A DNA stretch of 64,000 nucleotides from contig JADJIV010000011.1 in the NCBI GenBank assembly GCA_016706845.1, positions 1 through 64,000 on the forward strand, given 5' to 3'. The DNA comes from PNOJ01 sp016706845. GTDB taxonomy: Bacteria > Krumholzibacteriota > Krumholzibacteriia > LZORAL124-64-63. The notes beneath the pieces were generated by a model. The model searched no databases and had not been told where the DNA came from. It saw only the letters and a program-made list of their open reading frames with translations. Made by a program: the position numbers and the translations under genes. This document shows, piece after piece, positions 15,869 through 25,687 of this stretch (its first letter is position 1; each line of letters begins with the position of its first letter).

Positions 15869-17917
15869 TCAATCCGCGACGGGGGTGGGCGGCTCCGCTC
15901 CCGGCGCCCCGGCGTCCCCGAGCAGGTAGTGGTCGAACCAGCCCAGCTCCCGCGTCTGGTAGTCGAGCATGTGGCTCGGCTTGTTGATGCCGTGCCCCTC
16001 GCCCGGGTAGAGCACCAGCCGGCTGGGCACGCCGTTGAGCTGCAGGTAGGTGAACAGCTCGACGGACTGGCGCGGGTCGACCGGTTCGTCGTCCTGCCCG
16101 TGCATCACCAGGGTCGGGGTGACGATGGCGCCGGCCCGCGAGGCGGGGCTGTGCTCCCACATCCGCTGCAGGTCGCCGTCCCAGGGCCGGTCGTAGCCGT
16201 CGATGAACAGCTGCGGGTTGTTCTGCCCCATCGCCGAGACGTAGTTGAAGATGCCGGCGATCGAGACGGCCGCCTGGAAGCGGTCGGTGCGCGAGATCAC
16301 GTTGTTGGTCGTCAGGCCGCCGTAGGAGTAGCCCGTGAAGCCCAGGCGCGCGGGGTCGGCGATGCCGCGCGCGACCAGCTCGTCGCAGGCCGCCATCAGG
16401 TCCAGGTGGTCGTCGGTGCCGAAGTTGCGGTAGACGCCGCGCTGGAAGGCCTCGCCGTAGGCGGTGCTGCCGCGCGGGTTGGCGATGAACACCGCGTAGC
16501 CGCGCCGGCTCAGCACCTGCCAGGGGTAGCGCGTGGTCCAGGCGTTGCCGTAGCGCGCGAACGGGCCGCCGTGCATCTCCATGACGAAGGGGAACGGGCC
16601 GTCGGCGACGGTCTTGCCCGGCGGCAGGAACAGGAAGCCCTCCACCACGGCGCCGTCGTGGCCGGGCAGGTCCAGGCGCAGCGGCGCGGCCAGGCCGTGC
16701 GCGGCGACCGCGTCGTCGACGCTCGCGAGCAGGCGCGCGGACGCCGGCTTGGCGGCCGCGCCGGCGCGCACCGAGCCGGGCCGGTGCTGCTCGCTCTCGA
16801 CGAAGGCGACGACGTCGGCGGCCAGGTCCAGCTCGGTGACGTTGCCGGCGAACGAGGTCAGCTGCTGCAGTCCGCCCTGCCGCGCGTCGGCGCGCCACAG
16901 GTTGATGTCGCGGCCCTCCCCCACCCGCAGGGTGATCCAGCGGCCGTCGCGCGACCAGAACGGGGGATCCTCGGGCGTGGAGCCGGAACCCGACAGGCAG
17001 GACTGCGCCGACGGCGCGAGGTCGCGCTCGGCGCCCGTGGCGAGGTCGCGCACGAACAGGCTCTTGAGGTTGAGGTAGGAGCGCAGCGCGTCGGCGCGGT
17101 CCATGAAGTAGGCCAGGCGCTTGCCGTCGGGCGAGAACGCGGCCAGCGAGGCGTGGCGGTCGGGGTCGCTGACCAGCGCGATCTCGCCGCCGGCCGCCGG
17201 GATCAGGCCCACGCGCTGCTCCTCGTCGACCAGGGTCGAGAAGCGCTCGTTGTAGGTCAGCGCCAGCGTCGCGCCGTCGGGCGACCAGGCGACGTGCGAC
17301 GGGTGCAGCGGCTCGTGCGTGAGTTGCAAGGGATCCGCCGGCGCAGGTCCGTCGTGGTCCACGGCCACGATCCAGAGCTGGTCGTAGTCCTCGGGATGAT
17401 CGAGGCGGTCCAGCACCGTCCAGTCGGCGCGGTCCTCGTCTTCGGCTGCGGTGTCCGCTGCGGCCTCGGCCGGCGCCGCCAGCACCGCCAGGCGCATCCC
17501 GTCGGGCGACCACCAGTAGGCGCTCAGACCATCGGGCAGGTCGGTGACCGCGCGGGGCTCGGTGCCGTCGAGCGGGTTGACCCAGACCTGGGTGTGCTCG
17601 CCGCGCTTGGCCAGGTAGCTCAGGGCGCCGTCGGGGCGCCAGGCGACGCCGCCCACGACGTGCTCGTCGTAGGTCACGCGGCGGGGCTCCCCGCCCCGGA
17701 CCTCGGCCACCCAGATCTCGCGGCGGTTCTTGTCCTCGGCCAGGTCCCGCCAGCGCTTGAGGTACGCCACGCGCGCCCCGTCGGGCGAGACGGCGGGCGC
17801 GGTCAGCGTCGGCACCTGCAGGAAGGCCTCGATCGTGAACGTGTCGTCGGCGTGCGCCGACGTGGCCGCGGCGCCGCAAAGCAGGGCCGCGCAGCAGCAG
17901 ACGAGCAGGGACTTCAT
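15869..17917 (-). CDS. S9-family (prolyl oligopeptidase/acylaminoacyl-peptidase-like) exported peptidase
   Basis: A signal peptide (MKSLLVCCCAALLCGAAATSAHA) is followed by a TolB/WD40-like beta-propeller (about residues 35-400, with repeats such as VSPDGARVAYLK and WSPDGMRLAV). An alpha/beta-hydrolase domain comes next. The catalytic Ser is in GYSYGG (about 528), the Asp in MHGQDDEPVD (about 615) and the His in GEGHGINKP (about 650); the oxyanion region is MEMHGGPFARYG. It should cleave small peptides, presumably in the periplasm. The ORF is complete at 682 residues, normal for the family. The start has GGGAGG six bases upstream. It begins 22 bases after the glnS stop, so it may be transcribed with glnS. 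Confidence 0.9.
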   Translation of the reverse strand: MKSLLVCCCAALLCGAAATSAHADDTFTIEAFLQVPTLTAPAVSPDGARVAYLKRWRDLAEDKNRREIWVAEVRGGEPRRVTYDEHVVGGVAWRPDGALSYLAKRGEHTQVWVNPLDGTEPRAVTDLPDGLSAYWWSPDGMRLAVLAAPAEAAADTAAEDEDRADWTVLDRLDHPEDYDQLWIVAVDHDGPAPADPLQLTHEPLHPSHVAWSPDGATLALTYNERFSTLVDEEQRVGLIPAAGGEIALVSDPDRHASLAAFSPDGKRLAYFMDRADALRSYLNLKSLFVRDLATGAERDLAPSAQSCLSGSGSTPEDPPFWSRDGRWITLRVGEGRDINLWRADARQGGLQQLTSFAGNVTELDLAADVVAFVESEQHRPGSVRAGAAAKPASARLLASVDDAVAAHGLAAPLRLDLPGHDGAVVEGFLFLPPGKTVADGPFPFVMEMHGGPFARYGNAWTTRYPWQVLSRRGYAVFIANPRGSTAYGEAFQRGVYRNFGTDDHLDLMAACDELVARGIADPARLGFTGYSYGGLTTNNVISRTDRFQAAVSIAGIFNYVSAMGQNNPQLFIDGYDRPWDGDLQRMWEHSPASRAGAIVTPTLVMHGQDDEPVDPRQSVELFTYLQLNGVPSRLVLYPGEGHGINKPSHMLDYQTRELGWFDHYLLGDAGAPGAEPPTPVAD

Positions 17918-17939
17918 CGAGCCTCCCGGCGGTTGATGG

Positions 17940-19622
<1,683 letters not shown>

Positions 19623-19739
19623 GGGGCCCGGCCCCGGTCGGGGCGGGGGGCCGGCGCCGGCCGGCGGCGCGGGTGGCCCCCACACGGGGGGCGGAACGCG
19701 CAGGACTGTCCAGCCCCGCGGGGGGGGTCCGGCCCCGGC

Positions 19740-20306
19740 CGGGGGCCACCCGGACGGGCGCCCAGTACCAATGGAGCGTCAACCGCCGCGGGTCCAGGCC
19801 GGGCGGCATCCCCTGCGGGAAGCGGGCGTACGTCCGGCAGGCGTCCCAGGGGCCGTCGCGGATCTCGAGCACGCCGACCCGGGCCTGGGTCTGGGATTCG
19901 ACGATGCCGACGAGCCAGTTCAGAGGCATGGTGATCACCGAATACCAGCCGTTGGAAAGGCTCAGGATGCTCAAGCCCAGGGAGGCCAGGGCCCTTTCGC
20001 CCGCCCGGTTGTGCAGGCCGACGAGCGTCACCCGGTCGCGCGGAGCGCGCACGACCGTCAGGGGGCCCGCTCCGGTCAGCACGTGCAGCGTGTCGGCGCC
20101 GGCGGCCAGCAGTTCCCCTCGACGACGAGCTGCAGGCCGAAGGTCGCGTCGGAGCTGCGGCGGACGACCTCCACCCAGCCGCCCCGCGCCGTGCGCACGG
20201 CTTCCTTCGCGGACGGCAGGTACTCGCGCGGTCCCGGCGCCACCGCGCACCCGCCCAGGACGAGCGCCGCGGCCGCCGCCGCTAGGCTAGCGCGTCGCGC
20301 GGACAT
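19740..20306 (-). CDS. Small lipoprotein, family unknown (frameshifted, 3' end uncertain)
   Basis: ATG 20306 starts a lipoprotein signal (MSARRASLAAAAAALVLGGC, lipobox LGGC). The sequence GGWVEVVRRSSDATFGLQLVVEG must be joined across an indel near 20110 to ELLAAGADTLHVLTGAGPLTVV, then VTMPLNWLVGIVESQTQAR-type text (SVITMPLNWLVGIVESQTQA). It ends around LTLHWYWAPVRV. The true stop cannot be placed, because the downstream G/C runs leave all frames open. It overlaps the 3' end of the preceding lipoprotein gene by 20 bases, suggesting translational coupling and a shared role. No known family recognised. Confidence 0.6.
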
Positions 20307-21843
20307 ACCGGCTCCCCCAGAAGATCTCCTCCATGCCCGGCTCCACGGACTTGTAGGCCGGCGCCAGCCGGCGCAGCGAACCGGCGGGATCCGAGAGCAG
20401 CCGGCTCGCCGCCGCGAGGTCCGGCGCGCCCAGCCACTCCTGGCGCATCCACTCCAGGTACCAGCCGCGCGCCTCGAGGAACAGCTCCCAGTCGCCGTCG
20501 CCCGGCGGCAGTTCGTAGACGAGGCTGACCTCGTCGCCGGGCAGCGCCGCCAGCACGCGGGCGGGATCCCGCAGGATGTCCAGCGTCTCGGGATCGTCGA
20601 ACCCGTCGCGCAGGGCGGCCGACGGCGACAGGCGGACCGCCGCGCGCGCCTCGCCGAGCGTCGCCAGGGCGACCCAATCCAGGCGCCAGTGCCCCCTGGT
20701 GAGCCGCAGCCGCACGCGCGAGGCGTCGCACCCCGCGGGCAGCGGCAGCAGGTGGACGTTGAGCGCCAGCGGACCGGTCTCGCCGACCTCGCCCACGGTG
20801 CGCCAGCCGCCGGCGCCGTCGGGGAGCTGGACTTCGATGAGACCCAGCTCCACGCTGGGATTCAGCAGGCTGCGCGCGCCCCCCAGCCCGCCGCGCTCCA
20901 GCACCGCCAGGCAGGAGCCCGCCTCGGCGCCGAGCAGGGACAGGGAGTGGTAGAACAGGTAGGTGCTCATCAGGCTCTGCCGCGAGCGGACCACCAGGCC
21001 GAGGTCCCCCGCCGGCGGCGCCGCGAACCGCAGGTCGATCACCTCGCGGGTCGCGAGGTCGAAGCTGTCGGCGAGGCTGGTCCGTTCGCGCGCGTCGGGC
21101 GCGCGCAGCAGCTCGGCGATGTCCCCCTCGGCGGCGAGGCCGGCCGCCGGCGCCGTCAGGCCGCCGACGGCGCGGAACCCGCCGGCGCCGTCGGCCAGGA
21201 CGCGCTCGCCGGGTCCGCGCGGCACCGCCAGCAGGTCGGCGTGCCGGATCGCATGGGTCTCGAGGGCCTCGTTCTTCATCTGCAGGACCACGACGCCGTC
21301 CACGGGACGCACGCGCCACAGGGCGTCGAGGTCCGTGGCTTCCAGCGTAGGGGTCACGCTGGAGGAGAAGCCCTCCGCGACCAGGTGCTCGTCGCCGTCG
21401 CCGCCGGCGTAGAAGGTGGGACAGGACCCGAAGCAGGCTTTGGGATTCAGGGCGCAGAGGAAGCCGACGACGCCGATGACGACGGTCATCACCGTCAGCC
21501 CGGGCGCGGAGCGCCCGGGTGTCAGCCGGTCCGTCTCGAACAGCACGAAGGAATCCAACGGCACGACGAAGGGCCCGACGGCCAGCGTGTCGCGGTCGGC
21601 GCCCAGCAGCACGCCATCCCCCTCGACGGTCCGCTGCCGGACCTGCCACGAGTCGAAGATGGCGACGCGCCCGTCGCGGTAGTGGGCTTTCAGCCAGGTG
21701 TCTTCGTCGTCGGCCCGGACTGCGGAGGCTTCGGTGGTCGAGGTCCGCTCCAGGCCCGGGATCCGCGGCGCGCATCCCTCGGCGACGAGCAGGACGGCCA
21801 GCAGCAGCGACAATCCCGGGATCGATTTGTTGCGCAAGGTCAT
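20287..21843 (-). CDS. Large lipoprotein of unknown function with a CFGSCPT motif
   Basis: 518 residues. A lipoprotein signal with lipobox VAEGC at about residues 20-24 is followed by an N-terminal part (DTWLKAHYRDGRVAIFDSW ... GDGVLLGADRD) that looks like a small beta-domain. A hydrophobic helix (TVMTVVIGVVGFLCALNP, about 118-135) leads directly into KACFGSCPTFYAGG. The rest is rich in beta strands and includes RLRLTRGHWRLDWVAL. The CFGSCPTFY block is striking and probably structural or redox-related; I recall similar uncharacterised proteins in FCB-group bacteria but cannot name a family. It overlaps the small lipoprotein gene downstream. Confidence 0.75.
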   Translation of the reverse strand: MTLRNKSIPGLSLLLAVLLVAEGCAPRIPGLERTSTTEASAVRADDEDTWLKAHYRDGRVAIFDSWQVRQRTVEGDGVLLGADRDTLAVGPFVVPLDSFVLFETDRLTPGRSAPGLTVMTVVIGVVGFLCALNPKACFGSCPTFYAGGDGDEHLVAEGFSSSVTPTLEATDLDALWRVRPVDGVVVLQMKNEALETHAIRHADLLAVPRGPGERVLADGAGGFRAVGGLTAPAAGLAAEGDIAELLRAPDARERTSLADSFDLATREVIDLRFAAPPAGDLGLVVRSRQSLMSTYLFYHSLSLLGAEAGSCLAVLERGGLGGARSLLNPSVELGLIEVQLPDGAGGWRTVGEVGETGPLALNVHLLPLPAGCDASRVRLRLTRGHWRLDWVALATLGEARAAVRLSPSAALRDGFDDPETLDILRDPARVLAALPGDEVSLVYELPPGDGDWELFLEARGWYLEWMRQEWLGAPDLAAASRLLSDPAGSLRRLAPAYKSVEPGMEEIFWGSRYVRATR

Positions 21844-21908
21844 GCTCCCCCTTGGGTGGGGAGCCTACATCCTCCACGATCCCGGCGCACGGATTAAAGC
21901 CGGGGCGC

Positions 21909-22370
21909 TCAGCCGTCGGACAGGAACTTCTCCGCCAGCGCGACGCTGTCGGCCGGGCTCACCTTGAGCCGCTCGTCGAGGATGCGCCCGTCCTCGCCCA
22001 CGATCCAGTGCGAGCGGATCACGCCCTGGTACTTCTTGCCGTACATGCTCTTCTCGCCCCAGGCGCCCCACTTCTCCAGCACCGCGTGCTCGGGATCGGA
22101 CAGCAGGTCGAAGGCGAGGCCCTTCTGTTCCTTCCAGCGGGCCAGCGCCGCCGGCGCGTCGGGACTGATCCCGAGGATGACGGCCCCCTGCTTCGCGAAG
22201 CGCGGCAACGCCGCCGAGAAGCCGCAGGCCTGGGCGGTGCAACCCGGCGTGTTGGCCTTGGGGAAGGCGAACAGGACCACTTTGCTGCCCAGGTGGTCGG
22301 ACAGTTTGACCTTCTCGCCCCTCTGGTTCAGCAGCGTGAACGACGGGGCCTTGGTTCCGATCTTCGGCAT
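21909..22370 (-). CDS. bcp: Thioredoxin-dependent peroxiredoxin, PrxQ/Bcp subfamily
   Basis: 153 residues, normal for Bcp. It reduces hydrogen and organic peroxides using thioredoxin. The peroxidatic Cys lies in NTPGCTAQACGF, and a second Cys five residues later is the PrxQ-type resolving position; the conserved Arg is in GVIRSHWIVGEDGRI. The start MPKIGTKAPSF has GGGAGGATGTTCC upstream. It stands alone on the minus strand, between the Cys-rich protein gene and the lipoprotein pair. It is the only clear oxidative-stress gene in the window. Confidence 0.92.
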   Translation of the reverse strand: MPKIGTKAPSFTLLNQRGEKVKLSDHLGSKVVLFAFPKANTPGCTAQACGFSAALPRFAKQGAVILGISPDAPAALARWKEQKGLAFDLLSDPEHAVLEKWGAWGEKSMYGKKYQGVIRSHWIVGEDGRILDERLKVSPADSVALAEKFLSDG

Positions 22371-22456
22371 GGAACATCCTCCCGGAAGGGGGTTGGTGCG
22401 CGGGCGGCGGTCAAGTTAAGCGACCCGCCATCAACGCGCGACCTGCCATCAACAGG

Positions 22457-22488
22457 CGACCCCGGCTTCCGCGAGGAAACCGGGGTCG
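22457..22488 (-). terminator. Terminator hairpin after the Cys-rich protein gene
   Basis: CGACCCCGG pairs with CCGGGGTCG, with an inner TTCC/GGAA stem and a small loop. It lies 26 bases beyond the stop of the minus-strand gene at 22514. The T tract is weak. Confidence 0.6.
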
Positions 22489-22513
22489 GTGCAGACATCG
22501 CAATTCGACGCGG

Positions 22514-23002
22514 CTAGCTGGAAGCCTTCGCGGCTACGACCTTGGCGTCGGCGACCTTCTGGTCGAAGGCGGTCTTCAGGGCGGCAGCGTCCTTGCCGCA
22601 GCAACCCTTGCCATCGGCGACGGCCGTGGCGCAGCAGGGGTGCATCGACGCCATCGCGGCGTCGCAGGCGGCCTTGTCGGCGGCGCAGGCGGCCTTCATC
22701 TCGGGGGAACAAGCCTTGCCGTCGGCGGACGCGGTCTTCGTGGCACAGGCGGCCTTGTCGCCGGTACACGCAGCCTGGGAGCCGCTGCACGCCGACTTCA
22801 CGCCGTCGGCGGAAGCATGCGTCGCGGTGGCGGCCTTGTCGCCGTCGCAGGTCTTGCCGGCTTCGGCGGTCTTGGTCGCACACGCGGACTTCTCACCGGC
22901 GGCGGCCTTCTGGGCACAACCCGGTCCACCGGCCTGCGCGCCGATCGCCACCATGGCGACGACGGCCAGGGCGATGACCAGGAGCGTGGTCAATTTCTTC
23001 AT
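22514..23002 (-). CDS. Exported Cys/Ala/Lys-rich repetitive protein
   Basis: The start is ATG 23002 (MKKLTTLLVIALAVVAMVA signal, cleaved near AQA). The mature part of about 140 residues is low-complexity: Ala, Lys, Asp and Cys in an irregular repeat (KSACATKTA, GDKAACATKTASADGKAC, ADKAACDAAMA, CCATAVADGKGCCGKD). About fifteen cysteines, some in CC pairs, suggest metal binding or heavy disulfide bonding in the periplasm. No family recognised. It has its own promoter-like upstream region and terminator, so it is probably monocistronic. Confidence 0.7.
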   Translation of the reverse strand: MKKLTTLLVIALAVVAMVAIGAQAGGPGCAQKAAAGEKSACATKTAEAGKTCDGDKAATATHASADGVKSACSGSQAACTGDKAACATKTASADGKACSPEMKAACAADKAACDAAMASMHPCCATAVADGKGCCGKDAAALKTAFDQKVADAKVVAAKASS

Positions 23003-23091
23003 GTCGGGGTCCTTTCCTCGGTGCCTCATCGGGTCATCCCTCGCGCCGCCCGGAACCGAAACGGGCCCCCGGCCGCGAGGAAGGAATACAT

Positions 23092-23120
23092 AGTTTACCT
23101 ATATGCGATCTGGAGAGCAA
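23092..23120 (-). promoter_or_regulatory. Possible sigma70 promoter of the Cys-rich protein gene
   Basis: On the minus strand TTGCTC (23120-23115), a 17-bp spacer and TAAACT (23097-23092), in an AT-rich pocket about 90 bases before the ATG. Moderate matches only. Confidence 0.35.
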
Positions 23121-23191
23121 CAGTTCCCGCACGATCCGACATTTATCCGGATGATCATTGATATTCAACTGAGCTGCCGGGATCCGGGAGC

Positions 23192-23940
23192 TCAATCGAG
23201 AACGATGCCGACCGGGCAATGGTCGGAGCCGTGAATGTCGTCGAGGATGGATGCAGAGCGGAGCCGCGGGCGCAAGGAGGCGGAGATCAGGGCGTAGTCG
23301 ATGCGCCACCCGATGTTGCGGGCGCGGGCGTCCACGCGCCAGGTCCACCAGGTGTAGTGTCCCCCGCCGGGTTCGAACTCGCGGAACGTGTCCACGAAGC
23401 CGGCGTGAGCAGGGCTTCGAATCCGGCCCGCTCCTGGGGCGTGAAGCCCGCGTTGTTCACGTTCTGGCGCGGGTTGGCCAGGTCGATCTCGCGGTGGGCG
23501 ACGTTGAAGTCGCCGCAGGCGATGACCGGCTTCTCGCGCTCGAGCCGCTGCAGGTAGGCCAGGAAGGCCGCGTCCCAGCGCATGCGGTCCTCCAGGCGCA
23601 GCAGGCCGCGCTGCGCGTTGGGGGTGTAGACCGAGACCACGAAGAAGTCGGGGAACTCCAGCGCGAGGGTGCGCCCCTCGTCGTCGAGGCCGGGCAGCAC
23701 GCCGCCGCGCCGCACGTCCAGGGGCGCGGTGCGCGTCATGACCGCCACGCCCGAGTAGCCGGGTTTCTGCGCCGGGTTCCAGAACTCCAGGTAACCTTCC
23801 AGCCCCATGGCCACCTGCTCAGGCATCGCCCGCGTCTCCTGCAGGCAGAGCACGTCGGGCGCCGCGTGGGCGATCGATTCGCGCAGGCCCTTGCCCAGGG
23901 CCGCGCGCACGCCGTTGACGTTCCAGGAGACGATGCGCAT
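23192..23940 (-). CDS. xth: Exodeoxyribonuclease III / AP endonuclease (one frameshift)
   Basis: The start MRIVSWNVNGVRA (23940) is the canonical ExoIII opening. Other blocks in order are CLQETRAMPEQ, YSGVAVMTR, SVYTPNAQRG, KPVIACGDFNVAHREIDL, WRIDYALIS and GSDHCPVGIVLD, giving the EEP-fold metal and catalytic residues (Asn, Glu, Asp, Asn, Asp, His). The frame breaks near 23395 (between FEALLTPA and DTFREFEPGG), where a one-base indel is likely; otherwise the length of about 250 residues is normal. It repairs abasic and oxidised DNA ends. Confidence 0.92.
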
Positions 23941-24091
23941 GGGCCTCCCCGCTTGTGCCGGGCACGGATCTTCCAGTGACGAGCATCGGGAACGGCCCCG
24001 GGGCTTTCCCGTGGGGGATCGAGAGGGAGCAGACGGCGCCGGGGTTTCTTCCCGGACCCCATCGCTCCCTCGCAAACCGAGCGAGGGCGAC

Positions 24092-24709
24092 ATGGACAAT
24101 TGCAGAACGCTACGCTTCCCGCAACTCGCGGCCGTGGCTGTCCTGATCCTGGTAGCGGCCGGCGCGGCTCTCGCCAGCGACCTGTCCGGCGAGATCACCG
24201 CCGAGTACGTCGGCCAGCGCGGGATCGGCGAGTGGTGCTACACCCTGGCCGTGACCTGGCAGAACGAACCCAACCGCGGCCTCAGCCACCTCAACCTGTC
24301 CCTGGGAGCGGGCACCGACTGCTCCGAGAGCGAGATCAACAGCGACGTGCTGTGGGGCGTCAACGCCGGCATGGTCATCAGTTCGGACTTCACGCGCGAG
24401 ATCCTGTGCCTGGCCCAGTACGAGGGCAACGGGGACCCGTCGCTGAACATCACCGAACCGGTCCTGAAGTTCGAGCCCCATCCCGGCTCGATCCGCGGTC
24501 CGGGCGCCGTCGGCTGGGGCCGGCTCGTCTTCTACTCCGACAAGCCGCCCGCGCAGATCGTCACGCCGAACAGTTTCCTGAGCCAGAAGTTCGGCACGTA
24601 CAGCAGTTTCGGCCAGGTGACGGGCGTGTTCCCGGCCCTGCCGTGCGATCCGGTCGCGTCGCAGGAGTCGGCCTGGGGCGAAGTGAAGGCGCTCTACGGC
24701 GCCCGCTGA
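24092..24709 (+). CDS. Secreted protein of unknown function with C-terminal WGEVKALYG motif
   Basis: ATG 24092 has GAGGG five bases upstream. A signal peptide (about residues 1-28, ending AAGAALA) precedes a mature domain of about 175 residues, probably all-beta, with four cysteines (WCYTL, TDCSES, ILCLAQ, PCDPV). No family recognised. The last residues, ESAWGEVKALYGAR, resemble the end of the otherwise unrelated secreted protein at 38938 (ASWSTLKAMYGN), and may form a shared sorting or anchoring signal. Monocistronic; its 3' end lies 20 bases from the convergent methyltransferase gene. Confidence 0.7.
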   Translation: MDNCRTLRFPQLAAVAVLILVAAGAALASDLSGEITAEYVGQRGIGEWCYTLAVTWQNEPNRGLSHLNLSLGAGTDCSESEINSDVLWGVNAGMVISSDFTREILCLAQYEGNGDPSLNITEPVLKFEPHPGSIRGPGAVGWGRLVFYSDKPPAQIVTPNSFLSQKFGTYSSFGQVTGVFPALPCDPVASQESAWGEVKALYGAR

Positions 24710-24729
24710 ACCGCAAACGCGGCCGCGAA

Positions 24730-25539
24730 TCAGGCGCGCCGGGCGAGCACCTCCAGCTGGTAGAGGAGGTCGCGTCCGGCGCGCGGCATTCCCAGGCGAT
24801 CGAGGCTGGCCAGCTTGTGCAGGCCGCTGCCCGCGAGCAGATCCTCCCACTGCGGCGGCGTGTAGGTGCGCAGGTCGTAGACGTGGTCGCGGTGCTCTTC
24901 GACGCCGCGCCGTTCCACCACCAGATGGCTGATCACCCGCTCGAGGCGCGGGCCGGGGCCGCCGGCGCCGGGCGGCAGGTAGTTCACGACCTGGGTCACG
25001 CGGATCCCGCCGCGCGATGCGACCCACACGTCCTCGTCCGGCTCCTCGCCTTCCGGGTTCGTCAGGCTGATCCCCACGACGTAGAGGCCGTCGGGCTTCA
25101 GCAGGCGCGCTATGCCGTCCAGGTGCGACAGCGCCGCGGCGTCGTCCGGCAGGTGGCGGAAGGAATTGTCGGGCAGGTACGCGGCATCGACCGTTCCCGG
25201 CGGCAGCAGGCCGCCGCAGTCCGCCATGTCGGCCACACGCGCCTCGGCGCGGTCGGTCAGGCCGCGGCGGCGCAGGCGGCGGCGGGCGTCGGCCACCATC
25301 GCGGCGCTGATGTCGAAACCGACGGCCCGATGGCCCCGGGCCGCCCACTCCCGCAGGCAGCGCCCGGTGCCGCAGGCGGGCTCCAGCCACAGGCGCCGGT
25401 CGGCGCCCGGCGCGCCCCATTCCGCGACAACCGATTCCAGGACATCGAGTTCCTCCGCCGTGCCGGGGGAGGCCAGGATGTCGCAGACGAGCGGGTCAGC
25501 GTAGAAATCCCCACCGAATTCGTTGGCTTGATTCATCAT
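24730..25539 (-). CDS. Class I SAM-dependent methyltransferase
   Basis: Starts at ATGATG (25539 or 25536). The Rossmann SAM-binding motif I is LWLEPACGTGRCLREWA, followed by the acidic loop VGFDIS, then DMADCG and VDAAYLPDNSFRHL (motif IV region). An Asp/Glu-rich central loop and a C-terminal beta-extension (HVYDLRTYTPPQWEDLLAGSG) are present. This is the common Methyltransf_25-type architecture for a small molecule; the substrate cannot be inferred. It is divergent from the FlgD-tailed secreted gene and shares a 150-bp intergenic region with it. Confidence 0.85.
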   Translation of the reverse strand: MMNQANEFGGDFYADPLVCDILASPGTAEELDVLESVVAEWGAPGADRRLWLEPACGTGRCLREWAARGHRAVGFDISAAMVADARRRLRRRGLTDRAEARVADMADCGGLLPPGTVDAAYLPDNSFRHLPDDAAALSHLDGIARLLKPDGLYVVGISLTNPEGEEPDEDVWVASRGGIRVTQVVNYLPPGAGGPGPRLERVISHLVVERRGVEEHRDHVYDLRTYTPPQWEDLLAGSGLHKLASLDRLGMPRAGRDLLYQLEVLARRA

Positions 25540-25567
25540 GGGACCACGCTGCCAGCGATCTGCCGTC

Positions 25568-25597
25568 TTGTCAAATAGGTGTCGATTTGAATATACT
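25568..25597 (+). promoter_or_regulatory. sigma70-like promoter of the FlgD-tailed secreted protein gene
   Basis: TTGTCA (25568-25573), an 18-bp spacer and TATACT (25592-25597; one mismatch to TATAAT). The start codon is at 25688. Confidence 0.55.
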
Positions 25598-25687
25598 CCA
25601 TCATCGTAGGGTGTTTGCGCCAACTGCGAGATGCTCGCCCATCTCCTGAAGCGCCCTTCCGCATCCATATCCCGAGGGGGTCCCCTG

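Noticed and set aside
23355..23375. GGTTCGAACTC, resembling a tRNA T-loop
   Set aside because: It lies inside the exonuclease III coding sequence and no acceptor or anticodon stem surrounds it.
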